Shown here: one piece after another, positions 17,103 to 26,528 of the stretch
Layout of the letters: each line of letters opens with the position of its first letter
Numbering within the stretch: the stretch's first letter is position 1
Assembly (NCBI GenBank): GCA_021323655.1
Contig: JAJPKO010000053.1
Location: 62,001 to 126,000 of the forward strand
Length of the DNA stretch: 64,000 bases
Reading direction: 5' to 3'
Source: Acidobacteriaceae bacterium
GTDB taxonomy: Bacteria; Acidobacteriota; Terriglobia; Terriglobales; Acidobacteriaceae
Program-made: the position numbers and the translations under genes
Notes under the pieces: generated by a model
Databases searched by the model: none
Told to the model about the DNA's origin: nothing
The model's input: only the letters and a program-made list of their open reading frames with translations

Positions 17103-18185
17103 ATGAAGCTGCACAAATATGGCGCGCTCGCCCTGGGCGTGCTCTTTCCCCTCTCTGCGTTCGCTGACTTCCAGTATCAGGAAACAACGCAGATCACCGG
17201 CGGCTCGCTTATGAACATGATGAAGATGGCCAGCGTCTTCAGCTCGCGCGCACGGGAACAGATGAATATACCCACCGTTTCTTCGGTGTACATCCAGGGA
17301 AACCACATGGCCCGCGTTAACCAGTACGCAATTGAAATTGTGGATCTGGACAAGGAAACCATTACAAATGTTGACCTGCAGAAGCATACCTATACCGTGA
17401 TGACCTTCCAGCAAATGCGCGAAGCCATGGAGCGCGAAATGCAGAAGGCGCGCGAACAGCAGGCCAAGCAAGGCGGTAACCAGTCGCAGGCGCCGAATAA
17501 CGTGGATGTTCAGTTCAATGTCAACGTGCGCAATACCGGCGCCTCCAAGCAAGTCAGTGGCGTGAATACCAATGAGGCCATTCTGATAATGCAGATGCAG
17601 GGCACGGACAAAACTACCGGACAGCAGGGCGCCTTTGCCATTACGAATGATATGTGGTTGGCTCCCAGCGTTCCAGGATACGGGGAGGTCCGTGAGTTCT
17701 ACAAGAAATATGCCCTCAAGATGGGCATGGTCTTCAGCGGAAGCGGCCTTTCGCTAGCTGCCATGGCCATGTATCCCGGCATGTCGCAGGGCATGGCAGA
17801 TATGGCCAGGGAAGTCTCGAAGATGAACGGTATTCCGATGCTGCAGATTCTCCGCATGGGCGCGACCGCTAATGGAGGACCTCTGCCTGCGGCAAGCGAG
17901 GCCCCGCTGCCTCCGCCGCCGCCCACTCCTACAACCGGGGAGGTCGCGAAACAAGCGGCCACATCCATGCTCACCAGCAGACTGGGCGGGTTCGGGCTGG
18001 GCTTTGGGCATAAGAAACAGCAACAGCAGCAGGAGGATTCAGCCAATGCTGCGCAGGCGCAGCCCACGGCAAGTGTTCTGATGGAAATGCAGACGCAGAT
18101 GGATTCCTTCTCGACTGCCCCCATTGATGCATCGAAGTTTGCTGTACCGGCGGGGTTCAAGCAGGTCGAGCCGCAATTACACTAG
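17103..18185 (+). CDS. Secreted protein of unknown function (DUF4412-like layout)
   Basis: A 360-residue exported protein. I start it at ATG 17103, where GAAAGAAGGAACC precedes a clear signal peptide (cut near AFA); the frame is open from 16929 but without export signal. The mature part begins DFQYQETTQITGG and contains a stretch resembling DUF4412 proteins: a beta-rich segment with YIQGNHMARVNQYAIEIVDL and LQKHTYTVMTF. After residue 115 comes a charged helix, Q/N-rich linker, a methionine-rich helix, a PPPPP linker and a glutamine run, then a closing FAVPAGFKQVE. The low-complexity linkers suggest a modular periplasmic protein. It follows the porin gene by 180 bp, and a hairpin lies after it. 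Confidence 0.7.
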   Translation: MKLHKYGALALGVLFPLSAFADFQYQETTQITGGSLMNMMKMASVFSSRAREQMNIPTVSSVYIQGNHMARVNQYAIEIVDLDKETITNVDLQKHTYTVMTFQQMREAMEREMQKAREQQAKQGGNQSQAPNNVDVQFNVNVRNTGASKQVSGVNTNEAILIMQMQGTDKTTGQQGAFAITNDMWLAPSVPGYGEVREFYKKYALKMGMVFSGSGLSLAAMAMYPGMSQGMADMAREVSKMNGIPMLQILRMGATANGGPLPAASEAPLPPPPPTPTTGEVAKQAATSMLTSRLGGFGLGFGHKKQQQQQEDSANAAQAQPTASVLMEMQTQMDSFSTAPIDASKFAVPAGFKQVEPQLH

Positions 18186-18279
18186 AGGGGTGTCGCGGAG
18201 ATGATGTTATCCCACGCCTCAAAATCTAGTCGTGCCATAAAAGCAAAAACTGCGGCACAACCCGAATTAAGCTTTATTT

Positions 18280-18312
18280 GCGCTCCCAGAGTTTTATCCG
18301 ATCTGGGAGCGC
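18280..18312. terminator. Perfect 11-bp hairpin between convergent genes
   Basis: GCGCTCCCAGA (18280-18290) pairs perfectly with TCTGGGAGCGC (18302-18312) around an 11-nt loop. It lies between the ends of the secreted unknown gene (plus) and the S10 peptidase gene (minus). There is no strong U tract on either side, so a bidirectional terminator or mRNA-end stabiliser is the likely role. Confidence 0.6.
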
Positions 18313-18327
18313 CCTGGATTTCTCTCA

Positions 18328-19902
18328 CTACTTCGTCAGGCCAGCGTAGAAGCCGTCCAGATCTTTCCTGAACTCCTTCAGCGCTTCAATGTTGAGGTAC
18401 ACCATGTGGCCGGAGGGATAGTAGGTAAACTCCACATTCTTTGCCAGTTCCGGCGTCAGCATCATGTGTGACAGGTCGTATTCCGTTGCAAAGAAGGGCG
18501 TGGCAAGGTCAAAGTAACCGTTCGCGGAAAGTACCTTCAGTTTAGGGTTCTTGCGAAGGGCTTCAGCCAGATCTCCGGCAACGTAAGGCATGGCCTGCTG
18601 GCCGCCAAAGCTGCGTCCTGTCCCTGCTCCGTGGTGGTGCCAATCCCACTCGCCGATGCTGTTGGCGCTGGGCCGGTATTCATCTGTGCTCTCGTATTTC
18701 AGTTCGCGCGAAAGATAGTCGTGCTCTGCGGCCACAAATGCGCCAGAGATGCCTGTGTCTGACGGATCATATCCCGGATATTCGCCGGCATTGTCCACAT
18801 CCGTGCCTTCAAAGCGCGCGTCGTAACGGCCCAGAATGTCGCCTTCATCGCGCAGCAACTCCTTTCTGTAGCGGAACGGCGAAATCCGCAGCTTGGCTTC
18901 CTTTACATACTGCACGCTTAGCCCTGTGTACTGCGCCACCTTTGCGGCCACGGCATCCACCTGCGACTGTGGAAGCTGATCCCCCTGTGCCAATGCCTCA
19001 GAATATTCGCCACGGGCAAAGGTGCGCACATCATTCAGAAATGCTTTGAGGTCTGACGGCTTGTTTTGCAGCTTGTTGTGGTACCAGGCGATGGCCGCAT
19101 AGGTAGGCAGATTCACAATGTACTGCGTGTCCATCCCTGGGGCCAGCTCGCCGTAATTCAGAATCGAAGAGAGCAGCACAATGCCATTCAACTCAACGCC
19201 ATGCTCCTGCAAGACCGAGGAAAGACCAGCGGAACGTGTGGTTCCATACGATTCGCCAAAGAGTACCTTGGGCGAGTTCCAGCGCTGGTTCACCGTTATG
19301 TAACGCTGAATGAACTTATCGAATGCCTTCAGGTCCTGGTCCACGCCGGTAAAGTCTTTGGGTGTGGCCTTACCCACCGCGCGCGAATATCCGGTGAGCG
19401 GAGCATAGATAAAAACAAGATCTGTTCTGTCGAGGAGACTGTATTGGTTGGGAACAATCTGATAAGGGGCGCCACCTGTGGACGACGGGCTTGCTGTTTC
19501 CACCCGCACCGGCCCGAATGAACCCATATGCAGCCACAGCGACGCCGACCCTGGTCCGCCGTTATAGAGAAACGTCAGGGGCCGCGTTTTTGCATCCGCG
19601 CCGTCTTCTGTATAGGCAATATAAAAAATGCTCCCGTAGGGCTTGTCATCATCGTTGCGGATGAGCAGTGTTCCCGCCGTCGCCGTATAGTGAATCGTTC
19701 TGCCATTGAGCGTAATGTCGTGATGCGTGACCGAGCTTTTCTCAGGCGGAATGTTTTCCTCATGCTGCGCCTGGCCCTTCTGTGGCTCGTCCGGCTTCTT
19801 TTCCTGCGCGATGGCGCCCACCTGCGCTCCGGCCAACGAGATGCCAAGCAACAGTGACGCAAATACTTTCGAATGCCTTTCCAATGTTTCTGCCCTCCTC
19901 AA
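18328..19902 (-). CDS. Secreted S10 family serine carboxypeptidase-like protein
   Basis: A 524-residue alpha/beta hydrolase with a signal peptide (cut near residue 33) and a charged linker rich in K, P, E and Q. The S10 signature is present: the oxyanion-hole block LTFLYNGGPGSASLWLHMG, the nucleophile serine in FGESYGTTR, the aspartate in ANGYFDLATPF and the histidine in YPSGHMVYL. These enzymes remove C-terminal residues from peptides; bacterial members act outside the cytoplasm. It stands alone, diverging from the YncE-like gene. Confidence 0.9.
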   Translation of the reverse strand: MRRAETLERHSKVFASLLLGISLAGAQVGAIAQEKKPDEPQKGQAQHEENIPPEKSSVTHHDITLNGRTIHYTATAGTLLIRNDDDKPYGSIFYIAYTEDGADAKTRPLTFLYNGGPGSASLWLHMGSFGPVRVETASPSSTGGAPYQIVPNQYSLLDRTDLVFIYAPLTGYSRAVGKATPKDFTGVDQDLKAFDKFIQRYITVNQRWNSPKVLFGESYGTTRSAGLSSVLQEHGVELNGIVLLSSILNYGELAPGMDTQYIVNLPTYAAIAWYHNKLQNKPSDLKAFLNDVRTFARGEYSEALAQGDQLPQSQVDAVAAKVAQYTGLSVQYVKEAKLRISPFRYRKELLRDEGDILGRYDARFEGTDVDNAGEYPGYDPSDTGISGAFVAAEHDYLSRELKYESTDEYRPSANSIGEWDWHHHGAGTGRSFGGQQAMPYVAGDLAEALRKNPKLKVLSANGYFDLATPFFATEYDLSHMMLTPELAKNVEFTYYPSGHMVYLNIEALKEFRKDLDGFYAGLTK

Positions 19903-20022
19903 GGAAACTAATCCATTCAGGACGTATGCGCCTCTGGATTTGTTTCACTATATATCTTCATAATTCGTTCAGGACGTCTTAAGGTAGGCCCAATACAGTC
20001 ATGCTTTAGAAAGGACAATCGT

Positions 20023-21051
20023 ATGCGGCGGCTAACAAAATGGCGTCTCGCAGGCAGCCTGCTCGCCTTCGCCCTGACAGCAAGCGCTTCATCGCGGGCA
20101 CAAGGCCCCTATCACGTGCAGGACAAGTGGAAGATTGGCGGCGACGGCGGATGGGACTATCTGGCCGTGGACCCGCACTCTGGCCACCTTTACATTACAC
20201 GCGGAAATCATGTGATGGTCGTGGATACGGCATCCGGCAAAGTCGTGGGTGACATTCCTGGCCTGCACGGTACGCACGGCGTGGTCTTTGACCCCAACAG
20301 CAATGAGGGCTACATCAGCGATGGCGGAGGCAACGCGGTTGCTGTCTTTGATCGCTCCTCGAACAAGATTATGCAGACCATTGCCGCCGGCACCAATCCC
20401 GACGGCATGGTTTATGACCCTGCCACCCGCACCGTGTGGGCCTTTAACGGGCGCAGCAAAAACGCAACTGTGATTGATACAAAATCAAAGCAGGTGGTTG
20501 CAACCGTCGCACTTCCCGGCAAGCCTGAGTTCCCGGTCTCGGACGGCAAAGGCTCTATCTTTGTCAACATTGAAGATAAAAACGAAATTGCCCACATTGA
20601 CGCAAAGACCCACGACGTGAAGGCCGAATGGCCCATCTGCGAATCACCTTCAGGGCAGGCCATAGATATCGCCCACAATCGTCTTTTTTCCGTATGCGAT
20701 GGCAAGAAGATGGCGGTGGTGGATGCCGCGACTGGAAAGGTCGTCGCCACACCCGATATCGGCGATGGCCCTGACGTCGCTGCCTTCGACCCGAAGTCGG
20801 GCAATGCCTTCAGTTCCAATGGAGACGGCACTCTCACCGTTGTCCACCAGAACTCGGCGGATTCCTACAGCGTATTGCAGAACGTGACCACGCAGCGCAG
20901 CGGCCGCACCATGGCCCTTGATCCGAAGACCGGAAAAATCTATGTGTCCGTGGCAGAATTTGGTCCCCGCCCTGCAGCAACACCTGAGAATCCACGGCCG
21001 CGTCCGCCGGTGGTCCCGGGGAGCTTTACAGTCATCGTGGTGAGCAAATAG
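20023..21051 (+). CDS. YncE-like exported beta-propeller protein
   Basis: A 342-residue exported protein with a signal peptide (cut near residue 27) followed by repeated blades of about 40 residues, each with the DP.T..VWV..-like strand pattern seen in YncE and in the cytochrome d1-like propellers: VDPHSGHLYITRGNHVMVVD, VYDPATRTVWAFNG, ALDPKTGKIYVS. Such propellers bind partners or metals; no heme motif is present, so no enzyme activity is proposed. AAAGGA precedes the ATG by 8 nt. It is followed after 31 bp by the ModB-like gene on the same strand. Confidence 0.8.
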   Translation: MRRLTKWRLAGSLLAFALTASASSRAQGPYHVQDKWKIGGDGGWDYLAVDPHSGHLYITRGNHVMVVDTASGKVVGDIPGLHGTHGVVFDPNSNEGYISDGGGNAVAVFDRSSNKIMQTIAAGTNPDGMVYDPATRTVWAFNGRSKNATVIDTKSKQVVATVALPGKPEFPVSDGKGSIFVNIEDKNEIAHIDAKTHDVKAEWPICESPSGQAIDIAHNRLFSVCDGKKMAVVDAATGKVVATPDIGDGPDVAAFDPKSGNAFSSNGDGTLTVVHQNSADSYSVLQNVTTQRSGRTMALDPKTGKIYVSVAEFGPRPAATPENPRPRPPVVPGSFTVIVVSK

Positions 21052-21082
21052 CGCAGGATAAAATGTCCTATCGTACTTCGAT

Positions 21083-21745
21083 ATGGACACGCAGGCGCTC
21101 TGGCTCACTCTGAAACTCGCCACTGTAACAACAGTACTGCTGCTTTGCATCGCAGTTCCGTTGTCATGGTGGCTTGCCTTCGGACAGGCTCGCTGGAAGA
21201 TTGCCATAGAAGCCATTGCCACTCTGCCGCTCATCCTGCCGCCTACCGTCCTTGGCTTTTATCTGCTGGTACTGATGGGGCCGCGTACTTCCTTCGGACG
21301 GCTCTACATCCATCTCACCGGGCATCCGCTGGCGTTCTCCTTCAGCGGGCTTGTCATCGGCTCCATGATCTACAGCCTCCCCTTTGCCGTGCAGCCGGTC
21401 ACCACGGGCTTTTCCGGCATTGGAAAGGAGCTTCTCGACGCAGGGCGCCTTCTGGGTGCATCCTGGCTGCGCATTCTCTTTCAAGTCCTGCTGCCGCTCT
21501 CGAAGCGGTCACTGTTTTCGGCGGCTGTGCTCTGCTTTGCGCACACTATCGGCGAATTCGGCGTTGTGCTCATGATTGGCGGCGATATTCCCGGCGCGAC
21601 ACGCACTCTTTCCATCGCCATTTACGACCAGGTGCAGGATTTTCGCTACGCCGACGCCAACCGTACCGCATTTGTTCTGCTGGCCATCACCCTTGCCGCG
21701 CTGATTGCCGCTTACAGCCTGAGAAAGCAGGCCCGCAGTGGCTGA
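21083..21745 (+). CDS. modB: Molybdate-type ABC transporter permease
   Basis: A 220-residue permease with about five to six membrane helices and the molybdate-family sequences GFYLLVLMGPRTSFG, DAGRLLGASWLRILFQVLLPLSKR (the EAA loop) and FAHTIGEFGVVLMIGGDIPGATRTLSIAIYD. It would form the channel for molybdate or tungstate. It overlaps the following ATPase gene by 8 nt. No modA binding-protein gene is adjacent; the gene before it codes for the YncE-like propeller. Confidence 0.85.
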   Translation: MDTQALWLTLKLATVTTVLLLCIAVPLSWWLAFGQARWKIAIEAIATLPLILPPTVLGFYLLVLMGPRTSFGRLYIHLTGHPLAFSFSGLVIGSMIYSLPFAVQPVTTGFSGIGKELLDAGRLLGASWLRILFQVLLPLSKRSLFSAAVLCFAHTIGEFGVVLMIGGDIPGATRTLSIAIYDQVQDFRYADANRTAFVLLAITLAALIAAYSLRKQARSG

Positions 21746-22457
21746 ATCCGCTTTTCTCACCGCAGAGATTTCGCACCGCATCGGCAGCTTCCACCTTGAG
21801 GCGCACTTTCATCTCTCCGCGCCCTGGACCGTGCTCTTTGGCCCCTCCGGCGCAGGCAAAAGCACCGTGCTTCGTGTACTTGCGGGACTGGTTGCTCCGT
21901 CTGAAGGCCGCATTCTGATGGGAAATCGTGTGCTGCTGGACACCAGAAGCGGCCTCACCGTTGCTCCTGGACACCGCGGCATCGGCTTTCTCACGCAGCA
22001 GCCCGCGTTGTTTCCGCACATGAGTGTCCGGCGGAATATTGCCTTTGGGCTGCACCAGCTCGCGCGCGAAGAGCGCGAGCAACGGCTCAAGGAGATGCTC
22101 GCGCTGTTTCGGATTGGTCCGCTGGCAGAACGGATGCCCTCGGAGCTTTCCGGCGGTGAGTATCAGCGCGCTGCCCTGGCCCGTTCGCTCGCGCCACGCC
22201 CCGAGCTGCTTCTCCTCGACGAACCGTTTTCCGGACTGGATGCGGAGTTGAAAGCGTCTATTCTGGATGATCTTTCGGCATGGTTAAGAAAAAGCCACAC
22301 GCCTCTGCTCTATGTTTCGCACGATCTGGTGGAGGCGTATCAGACCAATGCAGAAGTGATTGTTCTGGAAAATGGCCGTATCGAAACACAAGGGCCTGTG
22401 CACGAAGTGCTCGCACCCAAACGGGAGCAGCTATTGCAGCAGATCGGGGCGCGTTGA
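21738..22457 (+). CDS. modC: ModC-like ABC ATPase lacking the C-terminal Mop/TOBE domain
   Basis: A 239-residue ATPase with Walker A GPSGAGKST, signature LSGGEYQRAALARSL, Walker B LLLLDEPFSGLD and switch histidine VSHDL. It starts at GTG inside the end of modB. Standard ModC proteins are about 350 residues and end with a molybdate-sensing Mop/TOBE domain; this one stops after the ABC core, so it should not carry the built-in substrate sensor. The pairing with modB makes molybdate or tungstate the likely substrate, but a related oxyanion is possible. Confidence 0.8.
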   Translation: MAESAFLTAEISHRIGSFHLEAHFHLSAPWTVLFGPSGAGKSTVLRVLAGLVAPSEGRILMGNRVLLDTRSGLTVAPGHRGIGFLTQQPALFPHMSVRRNIAFGLHQLAREEREQRLKEMLALFRIGPLAERMPSELSGGEYQRAALARSLAPRPELLLLDEPFSGLDAELKASILDDLSAWLRKSHTPLLYVSHDLVEAYQTNAEVIVLENGRIETQGPVHEVLAPKREQLLQQIGAR

Positions 22458-22840
22458 TTTCTGAGCAGAACACGCATCCGGTAAAAAGCAGCCCGCGCGT
22501 AACGTGATGGAGTTGCCACGCTCCCGAAAGCGCCCTTCAGCGCGGCGGAAGAAACCATAGGAGCGGCAATACTGTGTGCTGCGCAAACTGCAAATCCTGA
22601 CTTGGGGACCTCTCGGCCGGTCCATTGCGAACTTTCTTTTGTTCTTCTTCCTTTCTACATGCCCCGATCCTTCCACGTGCCCGCTGTAAGATTCACAAGA
22701 ACGTCACGCGCACAACCGTAACTTTTTCTGTCACCAATTTTTCAAGTGTCATTCATCTTCTGTTTACCTTGCGGGAGTCTGGTTTCACTACGTTTCGATA
22801 AGTAGTTCTCCGCTGAAACAAAAAACAGGAGCGTCCCAAA
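22458..22840. other. Gap of 383 bp before the phosphodiesterase gene
   Basis: No coding frame with a ribosome site is visible on either strand. The last 140 bp are AT-richer and should hold the promoter of the gene at 22841; CAGGAGCG precedes its ATG. I see no strong terminator for modC. Confidence 0.45.
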
Positions 22841-24418
22841 ATGTTATTCAGAAACACACTCCTCGCCTGTGTTCTTGCCGGCTCTGTCGCGTCTACATGC
22901 CTCGCCGCACAAGATGCGGATGATGCCAGCCTCGCGCGCCATCACGCAAAACACGTATTGCTCATCAGCGTGGACGGCATGCATGCCATTGACCTCACAA
23001 ACTATGTCTCGACCCACCCTGATTCCACGCTGGCCGAGTTGACACATCACGGAATCGTGTATGACAACAATGCAACCTCCACTCCCTCTGACTCCTTTCC
23101 CGGCCTTGCCGCCCTGCTCACAGGAGGCTCTCCTTCCACTACCGGCTTCTGGTACGACGTTACCTACAATCGGCGCCTCTCTCCGCCCTCCCAGACCACT
23201 CCTTATGGAATCGTCGGCTCTCCCACCGCCTGCCCCAGCGTGCAAGGTACCCAGATCGGCTTTGACGAAGAGATTGACCGAGACTACACCAAACTTAACG
23301 GTGGAGGAGGCATCAATCCCAGGTGGCTTCCTCGTGACCCCGCGCGCGGCTGTGCACCCGTCTATCCCCACGAATATCTGCGCGTAAACACGGTGTTTGA
23401 GGTCGCCAAAGCCGCCGGGCTTTACACTGCCTGGTCGGACAAGCATCCTTCCTATGAGTGGGTCAATGGTCCCAGCGGCAAAGGCGTAGACGACTTCTAC
23501 AGTCCTGAGATCAACTCCATCCCAGTCGCCCTGCCCGGAATCCCCGGATGCGACCCGCTTCCAGACCCAGCCAATGCCACCCCGAGCAATGCATGGACCG
23601 ACAGCATCCAGAACATTCAGTGCTACGACACACTCAAAGTGAATGCCATTCTGCATGAAATTGATGGCAAAACCCACGACGGACGCGGCAGCGCTCCTGT
23701 TCCCGCCATCTTTGGCATGAATTTTCAGGCTGTCAGCGTCGGCCAGAAGCTCAAAGGCAACGGCTACTATGACGTTACCGGAACACCCAGCGTCGGCCTG
23801 GCAAGCGAATTCGATTTTGTGGACCAGTCTCTGGGCCGCATCGTCTCTGAGCTTAAACAGCGCGGTCTTTGGGGCTCGACCGTTATCATCATCGGCGCAA
23901 AGCACGGCCAGTCGCCGATTGATGCACAGAAAGTCACGAAAATTCCCGGCAGCACTCCGCAGAATGTCATCGGCCCAGCCTATGCTTTCGACATTTCCGA
24001 TGACGGTTCGCTCATCTGGCTCAAAGATCCTTCGCTGATCGCCGATGTGCTCCCCAACCTCGCCACTCCCTCCGCACAGGAGCAGCTCGGCATCCAGGAG
24101 ATATTTGCCGGAACCTCACTCCGCACCCGCTGGAACAATCCTGAAAGCGACGAGCGTACCCCAGACATCATTCTCAAGGCCAATACAGGAGTCATCTTTA
24201 CCGGAGGCTCCAAGATCGCCGAACACGGCGGACTCAACGAAGACGACTACCATGTCGCACTACTTATTTCCGGCGCCGGAGTCAAACACCGCGTGGTAAA
24301 AAGCCCAACCAGCAACCAGCAGGTCGCGCCCACCATTCTTCAGATCCTTGGACTCGACCCCAACAAACTACAGGCTGTGCAGAAAGAAGGCACTCCTGTC
24401 CTGCCATTCCTCCAGTAA
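22841..24418 (+). CDS. Secreted alkaline-phosphatase-superfamily phosphodiesterase (type I phosphodiesterase/NPP)
   Basis: A 525-residue exported protein, signal peptide cut near residue 23 (LAA). The alkaline phosphatase superfamily metal motifs are present: HVLLISVDGMHAIDL at the N-terminus, the nucleophile threonine/serine region STPSDSFPGLAALLTGG, VDQSLGRIVSELKQRGLW, GAKHGQSPID for the distal histidine, and a final AEHGGLNEDDYHVALL with the last metal histidine. It should hydrolyse phosphodiesters or phosphonates in the periplasm or outside. It has its own leader and is followed by a strong hairpin. Confidence 0.85.
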   Translation: MLFRNTLLACVLAGSVASTCLAAQDADDASLARHHAKHVLLISVDGMHAIDLTNYVSTHPDSTLAELTHHGIVYDNNATSTPSDSFPGLAALLTGGSPSTTGFWYDVTYNRRLSPPSQTTPYGIVGSPTACPSVQGTQIGFDEEIDRDYTKLNGGGGINPRWLPRDPARGCAPVYPHEYLRVNTVFEVAKAAGLYTAWSDKHPSYEWVNGPSGKGVDDFYSPEINSIPVALPGIPGCDPLPDPANATPSNAWTDSIQNIQCYDTLKVNAILHEIDGKTHDGRGSAPVPAIFGMNFQAVSVGQKLKGNGYYDVTGTPSVGLASEFDFVDQSLGRIVSELKQRGLWGSTVIIIGAKHGQSPIDAQKVTKIPGSTPQNVIGPAYAFDISDDGSLIWLKDPSLIADVLPNLATPSAQEQLGIQEIFAGTSLRTRWNNPESDERTPDIILKANTGVIFTGGSKIAEHGGLNEDDYHVALLISGAGVKHRVVKSPTSNQQVAPTILQILGLDPNKLQAVQKEGTPVLPFLQ

Positions 24419-24432
24419 ACAGGCGACTGCCG

Positions 24433-24476
24433 GTTTCACCCCTGGTGTCCTCTTTAAGGACACCAGGGCGTGAAAC
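24433..24476 (+). terminator. Long hairpin after the phosphodiesterase gene
   Basis: CCCTGGTGTCC (24440-24450) pairs perfectly with GGACACCAGGG (24458-24468), loop TCTTTAA, and the stem continues with GTTTCAC/GTGAAAC outside a short internal bulge. No long U tract follows, but the position 20 bp after the stop codon fits a terminator. Confidence 0.6.
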
Positions 24477-24578
24477 ATCCTTCCCCTGTATCTTTCTCAG
24501 TCCATAAACTCCTCTTTTCGCCGCCAATTTTTCTTCGCACTCGAAAATAGAAAACCAACCCCTGCCAATAGAGCTACA

Positions 24579-25592
24579 ATGAAAGATGGCAAGAATGCAG
24601 GACCAAGTACAGCCATGGCAACCATCACAACACCTCCACAATCAGAAGTCCCTCGCATGGCCAACGGCCATGCAACGCCAGTGACCAACCTTCACGAACT
24701 CATTACAGAAAGCCCGAATGAAGCATCCCAGGGCTTCGATACCAAATCCGCGCTGGAAATCGCGCGCATCATCAATCACGAAGACGCGAAAGTGGCCGCC
24801 GCCGTCAAAAAGGCGCTTCCAGAAATCGCCCTGGTGATAGATGCCGTTGCCCGCAGTCTGCGCGATGGTGGAAGGCTCATCTACATCGGGGCCGGCTCCA
24901 GTGGACGCATCGCCGCCCTCGACTCCTGTGAATGCCCTCCCTACTTCTCCAACTCCCCGCAGCAGATCCAATACATCATGGCAGGAGGCCCCAAGGCCCT
25001 AGCCTCCCCGGTCGAGGTGAATGAAGACTCAGAGGAGCTCGGCCAGCGCGACATTGCCCGTCGCCGCCCCACTCGGAAGGATGTGGTCATCGGCCTTTCC
25101 GCCAGCGGACGCACCCCCTACGTCGTCTCCGCTGTGGCCTATGCCCGCGCCCGGGGAGCCAAAACCGCCTGCATCACCTGCAATCAGAACGCACCGCTTT
25201 CCGGGGCTGCAGATATCGCCATCGTGGCTGAGGTCGGTCCTGAGGTCATCTCCGGCTCCACACGCATGAAGGCCGCCACCGCCCAGAAAATGATCACTAA
25301 CATGATCACTACCGGAGCAATGACCCGCCTCGGTTATGTGTACGAAAACCTGATGGTCAACGTCCACATGCAGAACTCAAAGCTGGTTGAGCGTGGTATC
25401 GGCATCCTGATGCGCGCCTGCAATGTGGACCGAGAGACCGCCGTGCGCACCATCAAGTCCGCCGGACGCAGCGTGCCCGTCGCCCTGGTTATGCTCAAAG
25501 CCAATGTGGACAAGCCCGAAGCTGTACGCCGCCTCGCCCGCTCAGATGGCAATGTCCGCCGCGCCATTGAAGATACAGTGATGGATCTCTAA
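24579..25592 (+). CDS. murQ: N-acetylmuramic acid 6-phosphate etherase
   Basis: A 337-residue SIS-domain lyase that splits the lactyl ether of N-acetylmuramate 6-phosphate during cell-wall recycling. Family blocks are intact: GGRLIYIGAGSSGRIAALDSCECPP, GLSASGRTPYV, TCNQNAPLSGAADIAI, STRMKAATAQKMITNMI and the C-terminal NVDRETAVRTIKSAG. The first 40 residues do not align with the family; the true start may be ATG 24615 or 24657 because none of the three has a strong ribosome site. No PTS or MurK-type gene is adjacent. A good terminator follows. Confidence 0.93.
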   Translation: MKDGKNAGPSTAMATITTPPQSEVPRMANGHATPVTNLHELITESPNEASQGFDTKSALEIARIINHEDAKVAAAVKKALPEIALVIDAVARSLRDGGRLIYIGAGSSGRIAALDSCECPPYFSNSPQQIQYIMAGGPKALASPVEVNEDSEELGQRDIARRRPTRKDVVIGLSASGRTPYVVSAVAYARARGAKTACITCNQNAPLSGAADIAIVAEVGPEVISGSTRMKAATAQKMITNMITTGAMTRLGYVYENLMVNVHMQNSKLVERGIGILMRACNVDRETAVRTIKSAGRSVPVALVMLKANVDKPEAVRRLARSDGNVRRAIEDTVMDL

Positions 25593-25621
25593 CACTTTCA
25601 GGATTGATTCTGCCTTTACGC

Positions 25622-25650
25622 ATGCGCCCCATCTGGGCGCATTTTCTTTC
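25622..25650 (+). terminator. Rho-independent terminator after murQ
   Basis: 8-bp stem ATGCGCCC/GGGCGCAT (25622-25629 with 25635-25642), 5-nt loop, followed by TTTTCTTTC. Canonical terminator for the plus strand, between murQ and the convergent GH16 gene. Confidence 0.8.
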
Positions 25651-25703
25651 ACTACTGCCGGACGGCATGCCCGGTCCTCGCACAGCAAAGAGTGGAAAGC
25701 ATT

Positions 25704-26528
25704 TCAATTCCACGCATAGACGCGCACATAATCCACCAGCATCTCCTGCGGAAAGTGGCTTGAAGCATCCGGAGGTCCCGGCCATTCCCCTCCCACCGCC
25801 AGATTCAGCAGAAAAAAGAACTTCCCCGTATCAAACGGCCACACCGCGCCCTGCGGCAGGTCCTTCGGCGTAAACGTCGCATACACATTTTCCGGACGGT
25901 CCACATAATACTCAATCTTCCCCGGCGACCAGATCAGCCCAAACACGTGAAACTCATCCCCAAAGGGACGACCATCCGGCAACGTATAAGGCAGCCCCAT
26001 CTTTTCTCCCGTGAACCCGGTCCCGTGAATCGAGCCATGGATTGTACCCGGCTCTTTGCCGATATTCTCCATAATGTCTAGCTCGCCGCAGGTCGGCCAC
26101 TCCACCTTGTCAATGTTGTCACCGAGCATCCAGAATGCGGGCCAGAACCCTTGCCCCTTCGGTACCTTGATCCGCGCTTCAATACGGCCATACTGAAAGC
26201 TCTTCAGCCCCTGCGACTTCAGCCGCGTCGAGGTGTAATGCCCGTGTCCATCGCTGCGCGCCACAATGTGCAGAACGCCATCCTTTACAAAAACATTGGG
26301 CTGCGCCGGATCACACGGTGTTTTCTTCGACCCATACGCGCAATAATCCTCGAGTTCCTGGTTCCCCCACCCGCTCGCGCCGGTCTCGTATGTCCAGTTG
26401 GCCGGGTCCGGAGCCGCCGTGCTGCCGTTAAATTCATCACTCCACAGTAGTTTTTGCTTTGCTGCCTGTCCCATGACTGGATAGGCGGACAGCACCACAA
26501 CCCAAAGTACCGCCAGAAAACGCAACAT
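25704..26528 (-). CDS. Secreted GH16 beta-glucanase (laminarinase-type)
   Basis: A 274-residue exported glycoside hydrolase of family 16, acting on beta-1,3- or mixed-linked glucans. Signal peptide cut near residue 20. The catalytic motif is CGELDIMENIG with nucleophile E149, assisting D151 and acid/base E154. Other family blocks are WSDEFNG at the start, GWGNQELEDYC, the GRIEARIKVPKGQGFWPAFWML strand and the C-terminal VDYVRVYAW. The extra methionine between D151 and E154 marks the laminarinase-type beta-bulge. It diverges from the globin gene with only 39 bp between the start codons. Confidence 0.93.
   Translation of the reverse strand: MLRFLAVLWVVVLSAYPVMGQAAKQKLLWSDEFNGSTAAPDPANWTYETGASGWGNQELEDYCAYGSKKTPCDPAQPNVFVKDGVLHIVARSDGHGHYTSTRLKSQGLKSFQYGRIEARIKVPKGQGFWPAFWMLGDNIDKVEWPTCGELDIMENIGKEPGTIHGSIHGTGFTGEKMGLPYTLPDGRPFGDEFHVFGLIWSPGKIEYYVDRPENVYATFTPKDLPQGAVWPFDTGKFFFLLNLAVGGEWPGPPDASSHFPQEMLVDYVRVYAWN

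Noticed and set aside
22844-23905. Minus-strand open frame of 353 codons opposite the phosphodiesterase gene
   Set aside because: High G+C gene shadows often give long antisense frames; the plus-strand gene has signal peptide and metal motifs.
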